Shown piece after piece: positions 1 through 10,784 of a stretch of DNA of 64,000 nucleotides (position 1 is its first letter; every line of letters starts with the position of its first letter). A program made the position numbers and the translations under genes. This DNA is from Oasisia sp. SBJ-2009 (taxonomy: Eukaryota > Annelida > Polychaeta > Sabellida > Siboglinidae): positions 27,201,105-27,265,104 of the forward strand of contig OZ024866.1 in NCBI GenBank assembly GCA_964017155.1, in the 5' to 3' direction. Below the pieces are notes generated by a model. It ran no database searches. It was not told the DNA's origin and saw nothing but the letters and a program-made list of their open reading frames with translations.

Positions 1-717
1 ACACATGCTAGATTAGTGGGTAATGTAGCGAAATGGTAAAATAGCTCAGGAAGTTTTTCACTGCCAGTTTTGAGTTACGTTATGGTTGCAGTATTTTGAT
101 TAGTGTTTATGTAAGAGGAGAAATGTAAAACATATACATGACATGAAGGTGAATTTATTTTCGATGCTCAATACAAATATAAATACATAGATAAATCAAT
201 TTTAAAAACGTTGCTCAAAAGGTTTATCATGACGTGAGATTTGCGGATAATCTAGTATTTAACAGCAGGAACTGCGTAATATCTAAGGTAGTAGAGGTTA
301 TATTTGTAAAACATAATTATGCCTGGGATAAGTATTACTGAACTAATGAAATGTAGACAAAGAATATAAATCATACAAATGTAATCAACATAACATACAT
401 CTTATAATAAACAAATGAAAATTATGGTAATTATGGAATTATGCTTGCGACATTTTAATTGCAGTTGTAATGCATTTTATAATTTTTACATAAATAAATA
501 TTGTATTAAAAACGTAATAATGCACATAACTATTTCACTAATATAAATTAATCAAGCAAAACAATAACTAGTATAACAACATTAAGCATGAATTACATTA
601 TTATTGTAATATAAAACTGATACTTATTCTGTGGTTAAAAATGTCATATTGCAATTCGATAAAGATAGCGATAACAGCAAAATAGAGGTGGTTCAAAATT
701 TAAACAAATAAACAAAA
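1..717. other. AT-rich leader of copy A, no gene seen
   Basis: Very AT-rich DNA with no supported reading frame. It is repeated at 7992-8713 with scattered substitutions and small indels. No RNA gene or TIR was recognised. Confidence 0.7.
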
Positions 718-1113
718 TTGTCTCATATAGACGCCGAGTCGTCTCATGGTCGGCGTCGAGTTATCTTGAGCCGACTCGGCCCGGGCCGAGTTGTCTGTGA
801 GCCGAATCGACTGTCATTTGTCTTCGAAGTACTTGTGTGCTCGGGTTTAATCTTGACAGCGCGGCCAGGATATAGAGCCTCCGACGCAGCCGATATCTTA
901 CAGGCCCGCCTGTAGTCAATGTAGATTTGCACGACTGTTCTATTTCCTTTATTTGCGACAAAGCCATCACCTACGACTACGTTCTTCCCAACCCAAGTAC
1001 AACACCATTCTCGGCTGCCGTGAAAAAGAGCGGAAGCAAGATGCAACACGTGACAATTGGCGCATGCGCGTTGAGTGCTCGGACCTATAACGCCGCGGTA
1101 CATAGCCTCGGTT
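718..1113 (+). repeat. GC-rich module M, copy 1
   Basis: A GC-rich island in AT-rich surroundings, found again at 8714-9117 and inverted at 31556-31975, with half copies at 6753-6905. It includes a short palindromic core (GAGCCGACTCGGCCCGGGCC, about 769-788). Reading frames are open on both strands in several frames because stops are rare in GC-rich DNA, so I do not call a protein. The dispersed copies point to a mobile or formerly mobile module. Confidence 0.7.
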
Positions 1114-1700
1114 ACCCAGACTCCGTGAGGTGGCAGCACTTTTAAGCCCCCTCAACTCCGCCTGGGACAGTATATGGGCTTAAGTTTCTACATCCGGGCA
1201 GCCTTACCCCAGAATAGGGTAGAGACGCTGATTGGCTCTCAGGCCAACTATGAAATAAAAATTAAAATAACGATATACTTTTACAAGATAATAATATCAC
1301 TTGAAAAGTATTCAACATTGAACTTATATTAACACAAAAGTAAGTAAAAATTCAAATTTACAGTTGTTTATAAAATAAGAATTACGGCAGGATTAACCAG
1401 TATCCGTGAGGTGGCAGCATTGTCTAGCCCCACACGGATAGCATATCAATTAAATAAGGATACCTTTTTATCAAATAATGGTGTATTATAAAACAATATG
1501 CAGAATTAAACTTATATTAACACAAAATAAATAGAAATACAAATTTGCAGTTGTTTATAAAAAATATATTACGGCAGTGTCCGTGAGGTGGCATCATTGT
1601 ATAGATCACGCGGATACCAAACAAAAGCCGTTAATTGGGCCAGACTGTCTTCTCGGCGTAGTTCCGCAGCCGACCGACAGTCGGTTAAGCGAGACTACGC
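1107..1700. repeat. Copy-A-specific insert with about 185-bp tandem repeats
   Basis: Copy B lacks this block. In B the sequence passes straight from GCCGCGGTACA into GTGTTCCGTTGC. The block starts and ends beside GCGGTACA-like DNA. Inside, a unit of about 185 bp is repeated: CCGTGAGGTGGCA occurs at about 1123, 1405 and 1580, each later one preceded by a TTACAGTTGTTTATAAAA-like stretch. It is either an insertion in A or a deletion in B. Confidence 0.75.
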
Positions 1701-1927
1701 GGTACAGTGTTCCGTTGCTCGGCTACGTAACCACTTCGTATAAAGAAAGGACACAATGGTTACGTAAACATTGCAAGTTTTCTAGACGCCCAGTGACGCA
1801 AGATGTAGACAATTGAGGATTATATCAAGGATATTATAACTTCACAAAGATACGCAACTCCTAGCGATAACGTGTGACGCCACGACCATTAACGCCATTT
1901 AGTTTTAAGCGTGCCACACTACAGACG

Positions 1928-2241
1928 ATGGCGTCTGCTATACGTTGGATGTCGAGTTGCCAATGTTGTGCTGCGCCTAACTGCAACAACAGTCGCACAC
2001 AATGTCCGGAAATGGTTTCCACCGCTTCCCGGTTGAAGAGAGAAGGTCAATATTGGATCTATTAAAGAAATGTGTATGTAAAAGTAAAGTAATCGACACT
2101 TTCTCTAGTGAAAACATGGTAAAAATTGCCAAATGTACAGATGATACATACTACATAGTCACTGAATTTCTGAAACGTCAGTCGAACACGCTCGCAAGTC
2201 GAACACTGAAGGATATCGTTTATAATTACCATCATATGTAA
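1928..2241 (+). pseudogene. THAP-like exon, copy A, frameshifted
   Basis: Starts with the ATG at 1928 and encodes a zinc-binding start of THAP type (CCAAPNCNNSRTQ..CPEM). It then loses one T at about 2017 relative to copy B, which throws the FHRFPVEERR segment into another frame. Downstream, the frame that reads ILDLLKKC..KDIVYNYHHM stays open to 2241. The canonical THAP Trp and the Cys-x-x-His pair are not obvious downstream, so this is only the first half of a THAP fold or a divergent one. Confidence 0.6.
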
Positions 2242-2389
2242 CATAGAATGCGTTAAACAGGTACATTTGGCATCTACACAAACAATCTGATCGACAAAGA
2301 TGTAAAATGAGGTTTGTGAACACAACATTTCAAAAAATATTTATATTACACGAAATAGTCACTGGTCCCCGTTGCATAATGGTCCCTAT

Positions 2390-2580
2390 GCCTATGGGGA
2401 GGGAGTGTGGCATGATTAAAAACATCTACAAATAACGCAGAAGGGCGGAATATACGTAGATAATATTGGTTGGATTCTTAATATGCCAAAGGCTTATTCC
2501 TAGTCCAATTGTCATGTGGAGTTCACTCTCGTATGGCAATGTGGTTAAATTTGGCTAAATCTTGTAATTATTACCACCAC
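2390..2580 (+). mobile_element. LINE 3'-end fragment, copy A
   Basis: Reads as a diverged version of the 3' end at 4350-4520: a GGTTGGATTCTTAATATGCC-like block (compare GGTTGGACTCTCGATAAGCC), then TATGGCAATGTGGTTAAAT and a TTAAATCTTG tail. Only the 3' UTR is present, typical of severe 5' truncation. Confidence 0.7.
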
Positions 2581-2649
2581 CTTGTAATGAGTTACTATTT
2601 CGACTCGCGGCATAGCTAGATACTAATGTCTAATCTAATGGGCTTCCAC

Positions 2650-2732
2650 AAATCCACGTTAGTCGCTAGAGGCGCTAATACGCAACTAGACCCTAGTTGT
2701 GTATCAGCGCCTCCAGCGACTAACGTGGATTT
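2650..2732. repeat. 83-bp near-perfect hairpin, copy A
   Basis: Two 40-nt arms (2650-2689 and 2693-2732) separated by ACC are reverse complements with about three mismatches. The arms start AAATCCACGTTAGTCGCT. A related half element (CCCTAGTTGCGTCAGAGCGCC) occurs at about 3328, suggesting ends of a small foldback or MITE. Confidence 0.9.
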
Positions 2733-2939
2733 GTTTGCATGTTTTGCTGAACGCTTGTTTACAAATTAATCATCCCCAATCAGCTACTGACCGTACAGGC
2801 GCGTAGCCAGCGACAGTTTGTGTGTGATCAATAGACAGAACAGCATGCCGTGTGTTCAATAGATAGAACAGCGTGCCAATGTGTGGTCGATAGACAGAAC
2901 AGCCAAAACAACGCCATTTTGGCACTGAATTCAATCGAA

Positions 2940-3290
2940 CGTCCCTAGACGTTTCATCGACTGTAAATGTCCATTAATGTAGACATTATGCTTTCATATT
3001 GACGCACATATTATACGATATCAATATTTAACTATGTATGAAGACGTAGCAGTCTCGTGTGATGCATACCGTGAGCTATGGATGATTTTAAACATCCTTT
3101 CCCGCATCAAGCCAGCAAACCTGTCATCGGGCCACCAATCGACGTCACATCTGCTGTATAGGTACATTAATGTACATATTATGCCTTCATATTGACGGAC
3201 ATATTCGGAGTCATGCCAACTCAACAGCTGATTGTAGGATGATTTAAACAAGCGTTCAGCAAAACCTTCCGCAACACGGTGCCGCATTTT
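2940..3290 (+). repeat. Dispersed repeat S, copy 1
   Basis: Carries two internal direct copies of a TACATTAATGTACATATTATGC..TCATATTGACGGACAT block (about 2967 and 3167). The same family recurs at 10325-10690, inverted at 21533-21720, and at 23838-24056 and 29876-30110. Open frames here (for example on the minus strand at 3021-3287) are not shared by the other copies as proteins, so I treat it as non-coding. Confidence 0.8.
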
Positions 3291-3411
3291 GCATACGTCA
3301 ATAATACATAAAACACGGCACTCAGACCCTAGTTGCGTCAGAGCGCCTTCTGTCGGATTAGTTATTGCGGCACCTCATAGGGTTGAAATATAATGTAATT
3401 TCTGAATGAAG

Positions 3412-4530
3412 TCAATTATGTTTCGTTAGTATGGTATGATTAACTGGATAGAAAAATGGCTGATAGAAGACAAAGAGTGGTAGTTGATGGGGAGGTTTCA
3501 AACTGGAAATCGGTTTTGAGTGGAGTACCGCAGGGATCAGTATTGGGACCTATTTTGTTCTTAATATATATCAATGATTTGGATGATGATATAACAAGCA
3601 AGGTGTTGAAGTTTGCAGACGATACAAAAGTGTTTAGAAAAATTGAAAGTGATGCAGATAGACAGCAATTACAAGATGATCTAAATAAGTTGAACGGTAT
3701 GGTCTGATAAGTGGCAAATGCTGTTTAATTATGGGAAGTGTAAGTGCCTCCACACAGGACATGGAAATGAAGATGCACAATATACAATGGGTGATACTGT
3801 ACTAAATACTACCGGAAAGGAAAAGGACTTAGGGTTAACTATTAGTGCTGATATGAAGGTATCAGAACAGTGTGCAATTGCAGCAGCAAAAGTAAACCAA
3901 ATTCTTGGATTAATTAGGCGAAATACAAGGGAAAAGAACTAATAATACCGCTGTACAAAACAATAGTTAGGCCTCATTTAGAATATTGCATACAGGCATG
4001 GAGGCCATATCGCAAGAAGGATATTGATATGCTAGAAAGAGTACAAAGAAGAGCAACCAAAATGATACAAAAACTCAGGAATATTAGTTATGAAATGCGT
4101 CTAAAAGAATGTGGATTAACAACACTAGAAACCAGGACATTGAGAGGAGATCAGATAGAAGTTTTTAAAATATTGAATGGGTATGAAAATATTGACAGAA
4201 ATATTTTTTTCTTTGTTAAGGAAGAGAGAAGGACTAGAGGACATGGAATTACATTAGCAATGAAGCAGTGTAGACTAGATATTATAATATTTTCATTTTC
4301 ACAAAGAACAGAAAATGAATGGAACAGATTATCGGCTGATTGTGTAGGTGCTTGTAGTGTTAAATATGTTTAAAAATAAAATTGACATGTACCTAAGAAG
4401 GGCTGGGTACATTTAGTTAGATAGGTTGGACTCTCGATAAGCCAAAGGGCTTCCTTGTCCACCTGCCATCTAGAGTTGATTCTCTAGGTGGCAATCTTGT
4501 TAAATCTTGTTAAATCTTGTTATTATACAA
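3412..4530 (+). mobile_element. 5'-truncated CR1/L2-like LINE, copy A
   Basis: Encodes the later part of a reverse transcriptase: SGVPQGSVLGPILFLIYIND and the FADDT catalytic motif (read here as KFADDTKVF), followed by the conserved C-terminal region (KDLGLTISADMK, LERVQRRATKMI, GLTTLETRTLRGD). It ends in a TTGTTAAATC repeat tail at 4493-4525, as CR1/L2-type elements do. The reading frame is broken at 3699 (extra G), about 3811 and about 3918 (deletions), and about 4205. No endonuclease is present, so this is a dead 5'-truncated insertion. Confidence 0.9.
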
Positions 4531-4548
4531 CAGGATATATTATTATTT

Positions 4549-4788
4549 ATATTTGGCCACAAAGTGTTCTTGCTAGGAATCTTATATTGGCTATCCAAGA
4601 TAAAAAGTAAAGGGAATGATGGCAGTACATTAATTTGGTTAGATGTTGTGTCATTTGTTGTATACATTCTTGACTATTACATGTACCAGGTAGATATAAA
4701 TCTAAACAAAATTGCATATGTTGACTTTTTAAATCAAATCAAGGCAAGCTTTTTCAAACATCCTGTGTATGCTATGACTTACACCTGA
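4549..4788 (+). pseudogene. Truncated counterpart of the P-like last exon, copy A
   Basis: From GGCCACAAAGTGTTC at about 4554 the sequence matches copy B 12332-12566. The first 40 codons and the acceptor are missing, and a deletion joins the exon remnant directly to the LINE tail. It cannot be spliced as in copy B. Confidence 0.75.
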
Positions 4789-4789
4789 A

Positions 4790-5660
4790 TTTTATTAATG
4801 AGCTATGAGTGTCATTTTAAACATACGTTTACTTCAGGCCATTGACTGTACATAAGATACCGTTTATGGCAATAATATTATTAAAACATATATTATTATT
4901 ATTAAAACATGACGTTTGGTTGTGGCATAATAATAATGGTGTCACATATACTGAGTAGATATTCAGTCGAACAATAAAAATAGGAACGTCTTAATTGGAT
5001 TGTAACCATTAGTCACCGTTTTGTTTGGGTTGTGTACACGCCATTGGAGCATTTATGTTTATATACACTCTATTTTCCATGTTAACTGAACTGTAACGAT
5101 CCTTTACGTTTTGATTTGTGCACATTATTAATTGGGACTTTTGGGCTTGTCATCATTCCGTGAATAAATCTTCTGTATCTCTTTATAATCATAGTATGTG
5201 TCTTAATCGTACAATGCATCCATGCTTGTATGGGAATTTGACTTTGCTATCTATGGGCATTTTCAACCCAAATGTGTTAATTCTTGTAATTTTTCGCTTT
5301 AAACCAAGCAAAACAGGTACAGGAGTAATTGAACAAGCAGTTCGAACAAGAAGTTGAAAATATTCTCAAATCTTTAATAATATGGGGTCAGAACGATTGC
5401 GTTTATTACGGAATAGGCCGAGGAATGTACTGAGACATTAACCTCAATTAAAATAATACACTAGCTTAAAAACACTATCTACAAGGCGAGTGGGGTGAGT
5501 TAGGGTGAGAGGGGGTGTATATATGACCGCTGGTGCAGCCTCTGTGATTTGAACCTTTGCTATCGTGTCCTAACACGCTGGTACAGTCTCTGTAATTTGA
5601 ACCTTTATAATCGTAGTTTAGCACGCTTAAAATCAGTTGGCGCCACTTACGAAATGTCAC
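4790..5660. other. 3' part of P-like element, no confirmed gene
   Basis: AT-rich, shared with 12568-13437. Short frames (for example 5118-5357 plus) are conserved between the copies only because the duplication is recent. No recognisable domain. Confidence 0.5.
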
Positions 5661-6019
5661 GCTATTTACGGCAAAATCGCGAGGAGTTGCGTATCTTTGT
5701 GAAGCTATAGAATCCTTGATTATATCATAGAGATTCTGCCAGTGTGAGCGTCGTCTGATAAATCGTAATCATATAAGTACAGACATCGATATCCTGATAT
5801 TTTAATTAATTAAAACTGACTTGATTAATTTGAAGATATATTATATATTTACAAATTATATATGCAAACAGATTATTTTAGATTAGCCACTTTATACACA
5901 TTTTATTAGCAACCGCAGATCCAGTGACTAATGACTTCATCGTTGTGCGCTATAATCCGTGACAGTGATATCAACAATTGTAATATTTCAATTTATCGAA
6001 CAACATTGTAAGCAACTTT

Positions 6020-6311
6020 TCACAATAAACACCACAGCCACAGGAATGTTATTGAACAGCCCGTGGACGTGATGTTTATGCAGTAAATGTGTTGTGGCAT
6101 GTGGCAATGGTTTTGAACAAGACGAGGTAGAAACCTGGTCCTGGGGCAAGGATCCATGGTCCAGCGGCGAGGTGGGCTGGTCGTGGGACGCGGTTTGCTG
6201 GTCGTGGAGCAAGGTTGGGCCCACCTGTCGGGGATGCATTTACAAGTGCGAAAATTACAACTTTCTCCATACTCGCACATATAGTCACCACCGCATTTCC
6301 AATAACGACAC
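6020..6311 (-). CDS. Cysteine-rich EGF-like terminal exon, copy A
   Basis: On the minus strand a TTTCAG acceptor (6312-6314) opens a 292-nt exon that begins in phase 2 and ends with a stop at 6020. The start reads CRYWKCGGDYMCEYGESC, followed by NFRTCKCIPD: a compact six-cysteine, EGF-like pattern. A Thr/Pro/Arg-rich linker follows, then a short hydrophobic C-terminus (ITFLWLWCLL). No upstream exon is in reach, because a (TA)n tract lies just before the acceptor. It may be an orphan exon carried by the segmental duplication. No family name can be given. Confidence 0.5.
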
Positions 6312-6321
6312 CTGAAATAGA

Positions 6322-6326
<5 letters not shown>

Positions 6327-6404
<78 letters not shown>
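6327..6404. repeat. (TA)n microsatellite
   Basis: About 39 TA units directly upstream (on the minus strand) of the cysteine-rich exon. Long YIYIYI frames across it are artefacts of the repeat. Confidence 0.97.
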
Positions 6405-6408
<4 letters not shown>

Positions 6409-6752
6409 TAAATCCAAGGGTTAGGCGACACCTTGTAAATCGCGTCGGTTGGGCGACAGTTTGTATAAGCATAACAAATACATAAACATTTGTCTAGTAT
6501 GTATAAACCATCTACTATAGCCTAACGTAAAGTTCAAAATATTCACGGAAAGTTACATCGTTTAGGCGACACATAAAAAACGGCTGCATGTATGTTTTGC
6601 AAACCAATCAGCGAAGAGCAATACTATAAGGTCAAGGTTGCAAATGGCCGACGATGCTTTTTGCAAAACTCTCACTTTAATTATTTGTTGCGCTTTCTCG
6701 TGAAATATTCGTTGTGGAATGTGGCAGACGCAAGTTATAAAGAAGGACGTTG

Positions 6753-6905
6753 TTGCGTAGCCGAGCATCGGAACCGTGTTCGCTGGTGATAAAGGTCCGA
6801 GCACTCAACGCGCATGCGCCTACTTTGACTTTCCCCGGTGCTCGGACGCGGTGCAGCAGGCCGAGCATCGGAACCGTGTTTGTTTGTGATAAAGGTCCGA
6901 GCATT
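6753..6905 (-). repeat. Two half copies of GC-rich module M
   Basis: GCCGAGCATCGGAACCGTGT occurs at about 6760 and 6860, each followed by GATAAAGGTCCGAGCA(C/T)TCAA. Both match the left end of the inverted module at about 31590-31650. They form an imperfect 100-bp tandem duplicate. Confidence 0.75.
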
Positions 6906-6929
6906 CAATGCACAGACGATTTCTTGGTC

Positions 6930-7991
6930 GTACTTTCACGTTACCCTTCGCTTCAGTATCAGTATGGGTGCGTGATCGTACTACTGCTACCAACGATTCA
7001 TAAGGATATTCGATTAATATTTATAAGCCCATTATAACAAGTCATAGCCTATGGAAAACAAATGAAATAAATACTTAAAATGTATAAGCCCAATTGCATG
7101 ATTATAAATGTTTTTTGCGTTAATGGTATGAATCTAAGTACGTAATATAATATACCCATAACGACATTATAATTAATAAATATGAGCATTATTAATAATT
7201 ACATGAGCACCAAAAGAAACAACTGGGGCATCATACAGTATATGGCTGGTTGATGAATTTATTTATTTCATAGGGCATAACAGGCCACAGTAATTGCGTT
7301 TTGAGAACTGGAGATTGTAATTGCTTAGCAGAATGATTTATGGACTTCATGGTGTTATATAGTAACTTTAATATTATCATTTTAATAGAGCCAGTTCCAT
7401 TAGAAACAGATTATAAGTAATATGTGTACTTCAGAAGATAATATTTATTTGCAGCTGATATAATAATTGCTGTGGCACAAATAATACGAATATAGTTGCT
7501 GTTTACTGAAATTATATATCTGCTGTATTACTTTATGCAGAATTATTAAATACACACGTGTAATGTAACAATATTGTATGTAGCAGTTTATTACTGGAAG
7601 ATGACAAAAGAACATCTCTACAATGATGATTACCTGGGTAACATTAATATTTAAGTGACGTATGTACACGTCATGCGCGAAGATCAATCGACTTGCAATC
7701 TGACACAGTAATGTAAAGTATACTCGTGTATTGCACTAATGTAAAAAACTTGCTACGTGATCTCTATATCTAGAATACATTACTAATGTATGGTAACTGA
7801 TTCCATACTGACATTATTAACAGGGTATATAACTACATGTCATGCACTTGAAATCTGACACAGTAATGTAAAACATGCATATGTAGTGCACTACTATAAG
7901 CATAAAAGTAAGAAAGGAAAAATGTAAAACATATATACATTTCACAAATGGCATAATACTAGTTATATAGTTATACAAAAGAGTTACCATG
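6930..7991. other. AT-rich spacer between duplication copies
   Basis: No supported gene. Contains a weak internal repeat: CTTG(A/C)AATCTGACACAGTAATGTAAA(G/A) at about 7691 and 7849. Otherwise nothing recognised. Confidence 0.6.
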
Positions 7992-8312
7992 ACACATGCT
8001 AGATTAGTGGGTAATGTAGCGAAATGGGAAAATAGCTCATGAAGTTTTTCACTGCCAGTTTTGAGTTACGTTATGGTTGCAGTATTTTGATTAGTGTTTA
8101 TGTAAGAGGAGAAATGTAAAACATATACATGACTAGAAGGTGAATTTATTTTCGATGCTCAATACAAATATAAATACATAGATAAATCAATTTTAAAAAC
8201 GTTGCTCAAAAGGTTTATCATGACGTGAGATTTGCGGATAATGTAGTATTTAACAGCAGGAACTGCGTAATATCTGAGGTAGTAGAGGTTATATTTGTAA
8301 AACATAATTATG

Positions 8313-8339
8313 CCGGGCCGAGTCGGCTCAAGATAACTC
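8313..8339. other. 27-nt inverted templated insertion
   Basis: Copy A reads ATTATGCC..AGTATTACTG here with a 7-nt TGGGATA. Copy B instead has 27 nt that are the exact reverse complement of 8754-8780 (GAGTTATCTTGAGCCGACTCGG and onward), about 440 bp downstream in the same copy. Confidence 0.88.
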
Positions 8340-8713
8340 AGTATTACTGAACTAATGAAATGTAGGCAAAGAATATAAATCATACAAATTTAATCAACAT
8401 AACATACATCTTATAATAAACAAATGAAAATTATGGTAATTATGGAATTATGCTTGCGACATTTTAATTGCAGTTATAATTTTACATAAATAAATATTGT
8501 ATTAAAAACGTAATAATGCACATAACTATTTCACTAATATAAATTAATCAAGCAAAACAATAACTAGTATAACAACATTAAGCATGAATTACATTTTTAT
8601 TGTAATATAAAACTGATACTTATTCTGTGGTTAAAAATGTCATATTGCAATTCGATAAAGATAGCGATAACAGCAAAATAGAGGTGGTGCAAAATTTAAA
8701 CAAATAAACAAAA

Positions 8714-9117
8714 TTGTCTCATATAGACGCCGAGTCGTCTCATGGTCGGCGTCGAGTTATCTTGAGCCGACTCGGCCCGGGCCGAGTTGTCTGTGAGCCG
8801 AATCGACTGTCATTTGTCTTCGAAGTACTTGTGTGCTCGGGTTTAATCTTGACAGCGCGGCCAGGATATAGAGCCTCCGACGCAGCCGATATCTTACAGG
8901 CCCGCCTGTAGTCAATGTAGAGTTGCACGACTGTTCTATTTCCTTTATTTGCGACAAAGCCATCGCCTACGACTACGTTCTTCCCAACCCAAGTACAACA
9001 CCATTCTCGGCTGCCGTGAAAAAGAGCGGAAGCAAGATGCAACACGTGACAATTGGCGCATGCGCGTTGAGTGCTCGGACGTATAACGCCGCGGTACAGT
9101 GTTCCGTTGCTCGGCTA
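8714..9117 (+). repeat. GC-rich module M, copy 2
   Basis: Copy B version of 718-1113, nearly identical, and the apparent template for the insertion at 8313-8339. Joined directly to the left flank of the P-like element because the 1107-1700 block is absent. Confidence 0.7.
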
Positions 9118-9319
9118 CGTAACCACTTCGTATAAAGAAAGGACACAATGGTTACGTAAACATTGCAAGTTTTCTAGACGCCCAGTGACGCAAGATGTAG
9201 AAAATTGAGGATTATATCAAGGATATTATAACTTCACAAAGATACGCAAATCCTAGCGATAACGTGTGACGCCACGACCATTAACGCCATCTAGTTTTAA
9301 GCGTGCCACACTACAGACG

Positions 9320-9634
9320 ATGGCGTCTGCTATACGTTGGATGTCGAATTGCCAATGTTGTGCTGCGCCTAATTGCAACAACAGTCGCACACAATGTCCG
9401 GAAATGGTTTTCCACCGCTTCCCGGTTGAAGAGAGAAGGTAAATATTGGATCTATTAAAGAAATGTGTATGTAAAAGTAAAGTAATCGACACTTTCTCTA
9501 GTGAAAACATGGTAAAAATTGCCAAATGTACAGATGATACATACTACATAGTCACTGAATTTCTGAAACGTCAGTCGAACACGCTCGCAAGTCGAACACT
9601 GAAGGATATCGTTTATAATTACCATCATATGTAA
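9320..9634 (+). pseudogene. THAP-like first exon of the P-like transposase, copy B
   Basis: ATG at 9320. Reads MASAIRWMSNCQCCAAPNC and continues in frame to FHRFPVEERR, then meets TAA at 9440. The stop lies in AGGTAAAT, a good splice-donor context, so the exon may simply end at about 9439. In copy A the same spot reads AGGTCAAT, without a stop. The C-x-x-C start and FHRFP are typical of THAP DNA-binding domains. An open stretch to 9634 (ILDLLKKC..) could be intronic or a formerly coding continuation. Probably dead. Confidence 0.6.
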
Positions 9635-9783
9635 CATAGAATGCGTTAAACAGGTACATTTGGCATCTACACAAACAATCTGATCGACAAAGATGTAAAA
9701 TGAGGTTTGTGAACACAACATTTCAAAAAATATTTATATTACACGAAATAGTCACTGGTCCCCGTTGCATAATGGTCCCTATG

Positions 9784-9974
9784 CCTATGGGGAGGGAGTG
9801 TGGCATGATTAAAAACATCTACAAATAACGCAGAAGGGCGGAATATACGTAGATAATATTGGTTGGATTCTTTATATGCCAAAGGCTTATTCCTAGTCCA
9901 ATTGTCATGTGGAGTTCACTCTCGTATGGCAATGTGGTTAAATTTGGCTAAATCTTGTAATTATTACCACCACC
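9784..9974 (+). mobile_element. LINE 3'-end fragment, copy B
   Basis: Duplicate of 2390-2580 in copy B, with the same position relative to the hairpin that follows. Confidence 0.7.
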
Positions 9975-10042
9975 TTGTAATGAGTTACTATTTCGACTCG
10001 CGGCATAGCTAGATACTAATGTCTAATCTAATGGGCTTCCAC

Positions 10043-10125
10043 AAATCCACGTTAGTCGCTAGAGGCGCTAATACGCAACTAGACCCTAGTTGTGTATCAG
10101 CGCCTCCAGCGACTAACGTGGATTT
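10043..10125. repeat. 83-bp near-perfect hairpin, copy B
   Basis: Copy B version of the hairpin at 2650-2732, with the same arms and the same spacing to the LINE tail. The related half element at about 10722 has lost 40 bp compared with copy A. Confidence 0.9.
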
Positions 10126-10324
10126 GTTTGCATGTTTTGCTGAACGCTTGTTTACCAATTAATCATCCCCAATCAGCTATTGACCATGCAGGCGCGTAGC
10201 CAGCGACAGTTTGTGTGTGATCGATAGACAGAACAGCATGCCGTGTCTTCAATAGATAGAACAGCGTGCCAATGTGTGGTTGATAGACAGAACAGCCAAA
10301 ACAACGCCATTTTGGCACTGAATT

Positions 10325-10690
10325 CAATCGAATGTCCCTAGACGTTTCATCGACTGTAAATGTACATTAATGTAGACATTATGCTTTCATATTGACGCAC
10401 ATATTATACGATATCAATATTTAACTATGTGTGAAGACGTAGCAGTCTCGTGTGATGCATACCGTGAGCTATAGATGATTTTAAACATCCTTTCCCGCAT
10501 CAAGCCAGCAAACGTGTCGTCGGGCCACCAGTCGACGTCACATCTGCTGTATAGGTACATTAATGTACATATTATGCCTTCATATTGACGGACATATTCG
10601 GAGTCATGCCAATTGAACAGCTGATTGTAGGATGATTTAAACAAGCGTTCAGCAAAACCTTCCGCAACACGGTGCCGCATTTTGCATACG
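10325..10690 (+). repeat. Dispersed repeat S, copy 2
   Basis: Copy B version of 2940-3290, with the same internal duplication of the TATTGACG(C/G)ACATATT block. Confidence 0.8.
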
Positions 10691-10784
10691 TCAATAATAC
10701 GTAAAACACGGCACTCAGACCCTAGTTGCGTCAGGGTTGACATATAATGTAATTTCTGAATGAAGTCAATTATGTTTCGTTAGT

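Larger units (their letters stand above)
1827..5717 (+). mobile_element. P-superfamily-like DNA transposon, copy A (degenerate)
   Basis: Inverted ends of about 45 bp: 1827-1866 reads AAGGAT..CTTCACAAAGATACGCAACTCCT, and its reverse complement lies at 5672-5717. The 9-mer GATTATATC flanks both ends (1818-1826 and 5718-5726). A site without the element is preserved at about 14608. The element holds a THAP-like exon near its left end and a second coding piece with an LFNVFNSQ-type motif (intact only in copy B). THAP plus a TSD near 8 bp fits P elements, but no catalytic residues are visible, so the superfamily is inference. A LINE and a perfect-hairpin repeat lie inside. Confidence 0.7.
1..6738. 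repeat. Segmental tandem duplication, copy A
   Basis: This stretch is repeated almost base for base from 7992 onward. Position 1 aligns with 7992, and the alignment runs to about 6738/14523. Contents in order are: an AT-rich leader, a GC-rich module, a P-like transposon with a LINE inside, and a minus-strand cysteine-rich exon followed by (TA)n. Copy A has about 590 bp (1107-1700) that B lacks. B has about 400 bp (11925-12325) that A lacks. The start of copy A lies outside the window. Confidence 0.93.

Noticed and set aside
744..1139. Overlapping frames on both strands in GC-rich module M (for example 131 codons, minus)
   Set aside because: Several frames on both strands are open at once, as expected from GC-rich DNA. 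The third copy at 31.6 kb does not keep one frame, and no domain is seen.
3021..3287. Minus-strand frame conserved at 10414-10743
   Set aside because: Same DNA in a recent duplication. Other copies of repeat S do not keep the frame.
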